DNA of 64,000 bases from assembly GCA_902800045.1 (NCBI GenBank), contig CADCCZ010000001.1, positions 1,221,346 to 1,285,345 of the forward strand, read 5' to 3'. The notes under the pieces were generated by a model. The model made no database searches. It was not told the origin of the DNA and worked only from the letters and a program-made list of their open reading frames with translations. This document shows, piece by piece, positions 26,063-34,300 of the stretch (positions within the stretch are counted from its first letter, which is position 1; each line of letters opens with the position of its first letter). The stretch is from an uncultured Bacteroidia bacterium. Lineage in GTDB: Bacteria; Bacteroidota; Bacteroidia; Bacteroidales; ML635J-15. A program made the position numbers and the translations under genes.

Positions 26063-27352
26063 TTACAAAATTTCTGCTTTTACAACATCTTCATCAATCA
26101 TCTCCGTCAAACGCACCTGGCAAATCCTATTCACAAGGCTTTTGTCGTATGGCACAGCTACTCTTATATAATTATCGGTATAGCCAAACATCATGCCACC
26201 TTTCTTTGCCGACTCGAAAAGCACACTCCGCACCGAACCGAGATTCTTTTCTACAAACTCGTGATGCTTGCGTTCGCAAACAGACTTTATGACCTCAGCT
26301 CTCTCCTGCTTCTGCTTAGAAGTTACGCGCGGAGTAAACTTCAACGCCCTTGTGCCTTCCCTTTCGGAATACTGGAACTGGTGAATAAATGAAATGTCGA
26401 GCGAACCGACAAACTCGACGGTCTTGTCAAACATTTCGGGAGTTTCGCCGTTCACGCCAACTATCAAATCAATTCCGATGAAAGCATCGGGAATAAGTTT
26501 TTTCACTAGTTCAATCTTGTGGCGATACAAAGCCGTATCGTAGCGACGACCAATGAGTTTCAGCAACTCGTCACACCCCGACTGCAACGGAATATGGAAA
26601 TGGGGCATCATCTTTGGCTCGGTCGCAACATATTCTATTATTTCGTCGGTTAGCAAATCGGGTTCGATACTACCGATACGGAAGCGCTCGATGCTATCCA
26701 CAGCAGCCACAGCTTTCAACAGTTGCAAAAAGTTTTCGCCAGTGGTCTTACCAAAATCGCCGATGTTAACACCAGAAATTATGACCTCTTTCATTCCATC
26801 TGCGGCAAGCGACTTCACCTGCTCGACGCACTCGGCAACCGACGGATTTCGACTGCGTCCGCGAGCATAAGGAATCGTACAGTAGGCGCAAAAATAGTCG
26901 CAGCCGTCCTGCACCTTCAAGAAAGCACGAGTGCGGTCTCCCTTTGAAAAGGCAGGCACAAAAGTCTTCATCTCGTTGTGGGGCGTAGTGCTGACCGAAA
27001 CTTCCTGCATTTTTTCTGCATTGTCGATTATATTTTCAATTTCGGCCTTATTGTTCACGCCGAACACATATTTCACGCCTGGAAGCGAAGCAACCTCATC
27101 GGGCTTAAGCTGTGCGTAGCAACCGGTTACAATTATAATCGCATCGGGATTTAGAGAATGAGCACGAGCGACAGCGTTTCGTCCCTTACGGTTGGCGTTC
27201 GATGTCACCGAACACGAGTTCAGCACATAGAAGTCCGCCTTTTGCGAAAATGGCACAACTGTAAAGCCTCGCTCAATGAAGTATCGGGAGATTGTCGATG
27301 TCTCGGCAAAATTGAGACGGCAGCCAAGGGTACAGAAGGCAACGGTTTTCAT
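26063..27352 (-). CDS. mtaB: tRNA t6A37 methylthiotransferase MtaB
   Basis: A 429-residue radical SAM methylthiotransferase that converts t6A37 to ms2t6A in tRNA. The N-terminal UPF0004 domain supplies three cluster cysteines (FCTLGCRLN, NSCSVTS, VTGCYAQ). The radical SAM motif is CDYFCAYCTIPYARG at about residue 150, and the C-terminal TRAM-like part starts near residue 375. Cys pattern and length fit MtaB rather than MiaB or RimO. It probably shares no promoter with the S8 gene downstream. Confidence 0.93.
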   Translation of the reverse strand: MKTVAFCTLGCRLNFAETSTISRYFIERGFTVVPFSQKADFYVLNSCSVTSNANRKGRNAVARAHSLNPDAIIIVTGCYAQLKPDEVASLPGVKYVFGVNNKAEIENIIDNAEKMQEVSVSTTPHNEMKTFVPAFSKGDRTRAFLKVQDGCDYFCAYCTIPYARGRSRNPSVAECVEQVKSLAADGMKEVIISGVNIGDFGKTTGENFLQLLKAVAAVDSIERFRIGSIEPDLLTDEIIEYVATEPKMMPHFHIPLQSGCDELLKLIGRRYDTALYRHKIELVKKLIPDAFIGIDLIVGVNGETPEMFDKTVEFVGSLDISFIHQFQYSEREGTRALKFTPRVTSKQKQERAEVIKSVCERKHHEFVEKNLGSVRSVLFESAKKGGMMFGYTDNYIRVAVPYDKSLVNRICQVRLTEMIDEDVVKAEIL

Positions 27353-27440
27353 TAATTAATAATTAACAATGGATAATTGATAATTGACAATTGATAATGG
27401 ATAATTGTAGCGGCACAATGCATTGCGTCGCTACAAATCA
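27353..27440. repeat. AATTGATAATTGACAATTG word tract with palindrome copy 4
   Basis: Between dapA and mtaB, words such as AATGGATAATTGATAATTG and ACAATTGATAATGG run from about 27357 to 27406, followed at once by the fullest copy of the dispersed palindrome (27407-27434). Confidence 0.7.
27407..27434. repeat. Dispersed 28-bp palindrome, copy 4 (full length)
   Basis: GTAGCGGCACAATG joined to CATTGCGTCGCTAC. The two 14-base arms pair at 12 of 14 positions as Watson-Crick pairs, the others being A-C mismatch and G-T type. This copy defines the element ends. Confidence 0.75.
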
Positions 27441-28322
27441 TTATTTTTTCAACCTAACAATGTCGTCTGCAATTCTTGCATACAAATCGTCGCTGACATT
27501 TACCAACGGCAGACGAAGTACATTCTGGATTACGCCCATCTGTGCCAAGTAAGCCTTCACACCGGCGGGATTTCCTTCGGCAAACATCAGGCGCACCGTA
27601 GGCAACAACTTGTAATGTAATTTCCTTGCCTGCTCGAAATCGCCATCGAGGGCAAGTCTAACCATCTGCGACAACTCGCACGGGAAAGCGTTAGCTACAA
27701 CCGAAATCACGCCTTTCACACCAGCTGCCATTAGCGGAAGCGTTAGACCATCATCGCCAGAAATTACGGTAAAGCGTTCGGGCTTATTCTCGACTACGCG
27801 CATAATCTGGTCAACCGAACCCGAAGCCTCCTTCACTGCGATTATGTTTTCGAAATCGCGGGCAAGACGGCAGATTGTCTCAGGCGAAATGTTAACGCCA
27901 GTACGTCCGGGGATGTTGTACAGAATCACAGGCACAGGCGAAACTTCGGCAACATGGGCAAAATGCGCATACAGACCATTTTGCACCGGCTTGTTGTAGA
28001 ACGGCGATGCCGTCAGAAGTCCATCGATTCCGCTGAAATCGAAGTTGCGTATAGCATCCAGCAGGTCCGAAGTATTGTTACCGCTCATTCCCACCATAAT
28101 CGGCACACGACCTGCGATTTCGCGCTTTGCAAAATCTATAACCTGACGGCGTTCTTCAGCCGAAAGGCAAGGCGTTTCGCCTGTTGTTCCCATCACCAGC
28201 ACATAGTCGACACCACCGTCAACCACATTGGCAAGCAAACGCGAAAATGCCACATAATCGACATTTCCATTAATATCAAAAGGCGTAACCAACGCCACAC
28301 CTGTTCCTACAAACTTATTCAT
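27441..28322 (-). CDS. dapA: 4-hydroxy-tetrahydrodipicolinate synthase
   Basis: A 293-residue class I aldolase that condenses pyruvate with aspartate semialdehyde, the first committed step to diaminopimelate and lysine. The Schiff-base lysine is in IIAVKEASG (about residue 162), the catalytic Tyr in VILYNIPGRTG (about 134), and TGETPCLS near residue 47 binds substrate. Length is normal. Its first codons overlap the 3' end of the DUF6913 gene by 8 bp, so the two are co-transcribed. Confidence 0.95.
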   Translation of the reverse strand: MNKFVGTGVALVTPFDINGNVDYVAFSRLLANVVDGGVDYVLVMGTTGETPCLSAEERRQVIDFAKREIAGRVPIMVGMSGNNTSDLLDAIRNFDFSGIDGLLTASPFYNKPVQNGLYAHFAHVAEVSPVPVILYNIPGRTGVNISPETICRLARDFENIIAVKEASGSVDQIMRVVENKPERFTVISGDDGLTLPLMAAGVKGVISVVANAFPCELSQMVRLALDGDFEQARKLHYKLLPTVRLMFAEGNPAGVKAYLAQMGVIQNVLRLPLVNVSDDLYARIADDIVRLKK

Positions 28323-28860
28323 ATCTAATATTCTCCAAATAATGCACCATTTGTTTTACAAGTTCCTCAACACTAATATTTTCCTCATCAAGACTAATCA
28401 TCACATCGAGTAAATCGGAATTTGCCTCCGAATATAGCCCCACCTTGAATCCAGCCTTAGAATGCAACTTCACATACGACAGTGGAATTTTCTCCACGAT
28501 ATCAAAGCAAAGCAGAATATCGAAGTCGCTGTTGCAAAATTCTGCAATAGTCTCCTCTGGAGGAAAACCAAGTCTGTCCAAATCTTTCCGACAGAAAAAC
28601 GAAAATTCCAACGGCTGAATATGGAAATCGGAAAGTGCTTCGCTGTCCACGTAGCCGAGTGCCTTGACGACAGGAATACGATTTTTCAGATTGAAAAGCA
28701 ATTTGCGCACGACCTCGAACTGTTCTCCGTCGGTTGCATCATACAGTATTCCAACCTTGTTAGCCAATTCCAAACCGCAGGCACGGACACGCCTGGTCTC
28801 GCCTGCACGTGCCTTCTGCAATCTGCGATTCGCCAATCTCGTCTTTATCGATTCAAACAT
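28315..28860 (-). CDS. DUF6913 family protein of unknown function
   Basis: A 181-residue protein of a Bacteroidota-only family that I recall as DUF6913. The N-terminus is basic (IKTRLANRRLQKARAG), followed by a mixed alpha/beta region with ILYDATDG and FDILLCFD. No catalytic motif or membrane segment is evident. I start at ATG 28860; the GTG at 28866 is part of a TATCTTTG promoter box (28866-28873), which would give a nearly leaderless mRNA. It overlaps dapA by 8 bp, a pairing that suggests a housekeeping role. Confidence 0.75.
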   Translation of the reverse strand: MFESIKTRLANRRLQKARAGETRRVRACGLELANKVGILYDATDGEQFEVVRKLLFNLKNRIPVVKALGYVDSEALSDFHIQPLEFSFFCRKDLDRLGFPPEETIAEFCNSDFDILLCFDIVEKIPLSYVKLHSKAGFKVGLYSEANSDLLDVMISLDEENISVEELVKQMVHYLENIRYE

Positions 28861-28865
28861 AGGCA

Positions 28866-28873
28866 CAAAGATA
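28866..28873 (-). promoter_or_regulatory. TAnnTTTG box abutting the DUF6913-dapA operon
   Basis: TATCTTTG on the minus strand, 5 bases before the ATG at 28860. The flanking 28885-28920 holds ACGATTTAGACGATT words like those near 5566. Confidence 0.45.
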
Positions 28874-28938
28874 CAAATTTATTTTGGATTGACGACTGGC
28901 GAATTACGATTTAGACGATTTGAACAAATATCTATTTA

Positions 28939-31242
28939 CTACTCCTTTACAAATCTTAACATTATTTCTATTCTGTCAACAGATACTACCTTTACTATGT
29001 ACTCGCCTGGGCGGAGACCGCTGATGTCGATATTCATGTCGGAAGTGTTGATTATTGTGCGACCTGCGAGGTCTATGATGCTTGCGTAGAGGAAGCCGTC
29101 GCCGAAGATTGACACCATATCGGTGGCGGGATTCGGGTAGAGCGACATTGCCGTGGCTGTAGGCTCGGTGATGCCGTCGCAGACCTGTGCGGTAATGCTG
29201 ATGGTGCGGGTGGCGGAACATTCGCCACGGGTGACGGTAAGCGAGACGCTCTGCGTACAGGCATTGTCTAACTGAAGCATTTCGGTGCAGCCGGTACCGC
29301 CTGTACTCCACTGGTACGAATCGAACTCGCCGCAGGCATCCAAATAGAACTGCTGGGCGGTGCAAACGGTAGTATCGCTAAGCCCGATAGTGAGCGGCGG
29401 CAGCACGGTGGCGTGTACAAGCACAATGCTATCGAACTCCTGAGCACCCTCGGGATATGCAAATGTGTAATCGCCCGAAGCGGTAAGGGCTACGCCCTGC
29501 ACAACCTCTCCGTAGCAGTAGGTGGCAGTATCGTACACGTAGGTTTGGCAAGGCAGACCGAACTTGGCTATGAACATATCACTTTCACTGTGTGCAAAAA
29601 GTGTATCTGTGCCAAAGGCTATGGTATTGTCAAATCTGCCAGACGTATACATTTCGCCAAGAGAGTTCGTGAGTGTGCCATATGGAAGTGTTTCGTTTTG
29701 TGCTATACAATATATCTGTCGAATGTTGGTCATGTTGCCTTGTCGATTCCATTCGCAGAGGGAAAATCCAGAGGGGAAAGCATTTCCCACTTGTTGTCCG
29801 CTAGGGTAATAAGTATTTTCTCCGCATGTAAGACCATATCTTGACCACCTATTTGCCGCATATAACTTGTTGTCGTGAAATGCGAGTTCTCCAATATTAG
29901 AGGCTAATGACAAAGGACAACTATACCATTTATAATTTCCAGCAGTATCGTAGCATGCAATTACATCTGTATAATCCTTCATTTCTACATGCTCTCCATC
30001 ATAAAGGTTTATAACAGTATCATTATCACCAAAAACGCTAAAACATTCAGGACTATTATAAGTTCCTTTCGGCATTGCATGTCCTGATATATATATGTTG
30101 CCAGAAGCTTCATCTAGGCAAATTGACCTAAAATCACTATGCGCAAAATAATCTCCATAGTTCCTTGTTTGGTTTACCCATAATATTTGTAAATCTCTAT
30201 TCAGTTTTACTACAAAACCAAGTACTTCATTATTATACGAATATATATGCTTATCATCAGCCAGTTCGACATCGTATGGATAACTTGGATTGCTTGTCGT
30301 ATCGTTTACTTTAATATAACCACATAGATATATATTATCTTCTGAGTCACATTTCATATCATAAATATGTGCAGCTAGTGACCAGTATTGATTATGCACA
30401 CATTCAACAAGTGGTTTTATATACTGAAAGTTGAAATCGGAATCGAATTTTACTATATAATAACTGGCAAGAGTATTAGGAATAATTGTATCTGTAATTG
30501 GAATACCATTTTGTTTAAGGAAAAAATTTTTGGGACGATTAATGTCGCTATAACCATGCTTCAGAGGCATATAATAATTCCCTCGGCTGTCAATAGAGAA
30601 GGGCACCCGATTTCTGATTTCCGCTGGCCATATTTCAGTTAAAGTTCTACTTCTTTGTATATATGACTGCTCCATTTCAAAAATATTATAATTAATAATA
30701 TTGCCATCAAGGTCTAGTTCCATAATGTATGTATAGTTTGAGTACGGGATAAAAGGGAAAGTAAGACTGTCGGGATGATAATTGTAATAATAAGTCAAGA
30801 CATCCCCAAAAACAGTGGTGTCAAGAAAAAAAGTAGAATAGTGCTGGTCAATGTGTATTGTTCCCTGCAGATATAGCCTGTTGTTTTTTAGTATCATATA
30901 TTGAGCTTGGCAGTCACGATTCCCTGAACGTGCTATAGCTTTATGCCACAAGACATTGCCATTACAGTCAAATTTGATAACACAAGCTCCGCTATGATGG
31001 TCACCAAAATCTGGTAATTCCTCTCCATTGATTATAGTACTAGTACCATAGGTTCCAAATATATATGCATTACCTTCGTTATCAAGAGCAAGATTGTTTG
31101 GATGATTAAGGCATGCTATTCCTCCGCTTATTTGATAGTTGTTTCCTCCGAATCTTGTTGCATATTGCCAGTCCATATTTTGAGCAAAGGATATTGATAT
31201 GGAAATGATTGATAAGATTATGTAAATAAATATTTTATTCAT
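28939..31242 (-). CDS. T9SS type A cargo protein, beta-propeller-like
   Basis: A 767-residue secreted protein: signal peptide ending in ISFAQ, then repeats of the form GNAYIFGTYG, NRLYLQGTIH, DNIYLCGYI and GNIYISGHA, each about 40-60 residues apart and typical of SBBP/beta-propeller blades. An Ig-like part follows, and the last ~70 residues (SLYPNPATDMVSIFGDGF ... LRFVKE) are a type A T9SS sorting domain. The 3' quarter of the gene (about 28960-29470) is clearly more GC-rich than the rest, which suggests domain exchange. It resembles the next gene in its sorting domain (GEYIVKVVS shared). Confidence 0.85.
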   Translation of the reverse strand: MNKIFIYIILSIISISISFAQNMDWQYATRFGGNNYQISGGIACLNHPNNLALDNEGNAYIFGTYGTSTIINGEELPDFGDHHSGACVIKFDCNGNVLWHKAIARSGNRDCQAQYMILKNNRLYLQGTIHIDQHYSTFFLDTTVFGDVLTYYYNYHPDSLTFPFIPYSNYTYIMELDLDGNIINYNIFEMEQSYIQRSRTLTEIWPAEIRNRVPFSIDSRGNYYMPLKHGYSDINRPKNFFLKQNGIPITDTIIPNTLASYYIVKFDSDFNFQYIKPLVECVHNQYWSLAAHIYDMKCDSEDNIYLCGYIKVNDTTSNPSYPYDVELADDKHIYSYNNEVLGFVVKLNRDLQILWVNQTRNYGDYFAHSDFRSICLDEASGNIYISGHAMPKGTYNSPECFSVFGDNDTVINLYDGEHVEMKDYTDVIACYDTAGNYKWYSCPLSLASNIGELAFHDNKLYAANRWSRYGLTCGENTYYPSGQQVGNAFPSGFSLCEWNRQGNMTNIRQIYCIAQNETLPYGTLTNSLGEMYTSGRFDNTIAFGTDTLFAHSESDMFIAKFGLPCQTYVYDTATYCYGEVVQGVALTASGDYTFAYPEGAQEFDSIVLVHATVLPPLTIGLSDTTVCTAQQFYLDACGEFDSYQWSTGGTGCTEMLQLDNACTQSVSLTVTRGECSATRTISITAQVCDGITEPTATAMSLYPNPATDMVSIFGDGFLYASIIDLAGRTIINTSDMNIDISGLRPGEYIVKVVSVDRIEIMLRFVKE

Positions 31243-31289
31243 ATTCTAATATTTTATAAGATTATTAAATTAGCCATTCAACAAATTCA

Positions 31290-31316
31290 GGGGGCGACGT
31301 TATTACGCCCCCTTTT
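31290..31316. terminator. Stem-loop between the two type A cargo genes
   Basis: GGGGGCG and CGCCCCC flank a 9-nt loop; T run only on the plus-strand side. It lies 12 bp past the stop of the 1705-residue gene and probably ends that transcript. Confidence 0.55.
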
Positions 31317-31327
31317 GTCACACAAAA

Positions 31328-34300
31328 TTATTGTTTTATAAGTTTTAGGTATTGGATGTCACCGTCGAGACTGACAACCTTTACAATATATTCACCATTG
31401 CCGAGAGTGCCAATACCGAATGTGGTGTCGTAAACATCCATTACAATTCTACCGCTAGTATCAATTACTGTTGCTCGATAAAAATTATCACCAGAAATAC
31501 TAACGGAAGATGTCGCTGGGTTTGGGAACAAACAAAAACCTGCTGTATGAATTTCTTCTAAATTGGGACTATATCCTGTTTCAGAACTATTAATTTCCGT
31601 TATAATCGATTTACTTTTGATAGCAAGCACCATAGCTGGCACACAGAATTCTGTCATACAAATTTTATTGCCATCGCAAGCATAAAGCCTAAAGCATATA
31701 TCGCTGCCATTGGCAATAAGTTGCTGTACTTGTAACCATGGTATGAACAATATACCGCTTATGTTCCCTGTCACTGGGTCGTAATTAAAGTCTATAATAG
31801 TAACATCATCACTGTACAATTGCACGTTGCTCATACCGATAGATGAAGAGAAATAATATCCGTAGTAAGGCATTCCAGGATAAGATAATGCATTGTTAAT
31901 GTCAAAATATCCTACGGAAATATCACATTCTTCCGTAATACAATCAAACAGAACATCTGAAATATCCAGATAAAAATGCGAAATGCATGGTCTTCCGTTT
32001 TCATCGAAAAGAAATTCGAGATACAAATCCGACGGTTCAAAACTGGCAAGTCCAACTTCGAAAACCAATGACGCAGACGTTCCCGGATTTATCGTTTGTG
32101 ACAATGAGGGGGAATAAAGAGTATTTATCATTGGAGATGAGACATTGTTTAAATAGGCTGTGTATATTCCTGCATTGTAAATGCTTAGTGTGAATCTTAC
32201 TCGAAGCTCACAGTTTATTATGCCGCATTCTGGTTCTTTCAGCAAACTAATCACAATATTACAAGAATCGCAGAACTTTTTTTGCGATACGACAAGATTG
32301 TCGGATGTAGATTGGCAAACAGTGGGGTAGCTTACGTCAAGGAAATACGTCCCGAAAGAAGGGACATTTAGGTTGGAAATATATCCCGTACCTCCTTGTA
32401 TGATAATGTTGTCTAAATTCCATTTCCACGCATCATAGCTTCCCAATGGACCCAATACTGTTCTTGGCAGATCCTGTTCACAGAACTCAAAACAACCTGT
32501 CATAAGTTCGTTGAAATCGGGTGGCTTTGGAACATCAATTTCCGCGTTTTCCGAACGACATCCAGTATTAATGTCGGTATAATATGCAGTATGGATGCCA
32601 GCGTTGAATGTTTCTGTCGCTGAACCAAATGTGCCAGTACTCCAGTGCAAGTTATGGCTTGCCGTGCTGATTAGGTTTACAGGCGGAATGTGCAGGCATC
32701 TGTTAGCTCCGAAACCGATTGTAGGAGCTGTGGGGGCAGAATGTACAGTTATAGATTTGCTGGCGGTACTATGGCATCCGTTGTCGCTCACTGTAAGAGT
32801 AACGGTATAGTTGCCGACCGACAGTTCGTTTGAAGTTATGTCATAGGACAAATTGGGAGTTGTGACGACAAGAGGGTCAAGGCCTGTCCACTGGTATGTG
32901 TGGTTCCCAGAATCTCCGATAAGGTTTATTACACCATCAGGACAATAGTTTGCTTCACCAGATATTTCGGCAATAGGAACAGACTTAAAGCAAATGTTTG
33001 CCCAGTCGCTTTGCATCATACATCCATGATTGTCGGTTATTAGTACATAGTAAGAACCTGTTTCATAGAAATCGTTGCTTGAAACATTGGTTGTTTGATT
33101 TGTTTCGTACCAGTGATAAACAGGACTTGTTAAAGGAGGTATTTCTGACAAATAATTATAATCGATTGTCCAAGGATTACCATAACAAACTATTGTCGGG
33201 TCAGCAACTATGCTTCCATGTAATTCATTCGGATTTACATTAATATATGTTACCAGTTGAGAAGAACAACCTAAATTATCTTGAACGATAAGGTTTATAG
33301 TGTATTGCAAAGGGTGTTGTGAGTTATTGATAAAACTTTGTTCAGGATTTTGAGAGAAGTTTTCGGAATAATAATTTGTAGGAGTGTGATAAAATTGCCA
33401 ACTCCACGATACAGCATTAGTGGAATTGTCGGTGAACTGTATTCCTGTTTCGCTGCAATACGGTCCGGGCGATACCGTAAATGCGGCCGAGCCTCTGGTA
33501 TATGTTATTGTTTGTGATGTAGAACAAGAACCAGAACCTACACTGCCGGAGTAATTTACTGTCAAGGTAATGGTATGTGTGCCTGATGAGACAACGCAGT
33601 AGTTCGGGTTACTAACAGGAAGCCCATCGATATACCAAGTTTCGGAATTTATTGTAGTTCCGACCATAAAGTCGCTGGTGTTTTCCAGTATAAGGCAAAT
33701 GTCGGTTCCCGTTGCACATAAGTAGTTTATGTTCATCCTCGCGATAAGCGGTATGGAGAATTCCCATTCTCTTCTGTGTGAACAATCACCGACTACATAC
33801 CAGGCATATACTCTATAATATCCAGCCTCAGTGAATGTAGCATCGCAGATATTGTTGTTTGTTCCAGAAGTGGTAAACTGCGGATTTGAGGCGTTCTGTG
33901 CAAATGCCCACATAATTGGGTTTCCACTGTTAGGGCATACGAAAGTACGGCTTGCACAACTTCCCGACATAGAAACTGTGCCTTCATCAACATAACATCC
34001 ACCTTGCTCCCGTGATACAGTTTTGGAGTTAGTACAGCCAGTAGTATTATCAACTACGGTGCAACTATAAGTGAACGTTGCTCCAGTATGCTGAAACTGC
34101 TGTACTTGTAGACCATTGCTCCATGAGTATGAGTATCCTACAGCATTTGGTTCGAGGATTGTTGCATTAAGTTCATATAAAGTATCGCGGGTTATTTCAT
34201 GATAACTGAGAGAAAATTGTGGAGCAGCAATGATATTTACAGTTTCAACAGTTTCGTATGTATGTGTACAACCCACTGCAGAAAAACTTAGAGAAACAGG

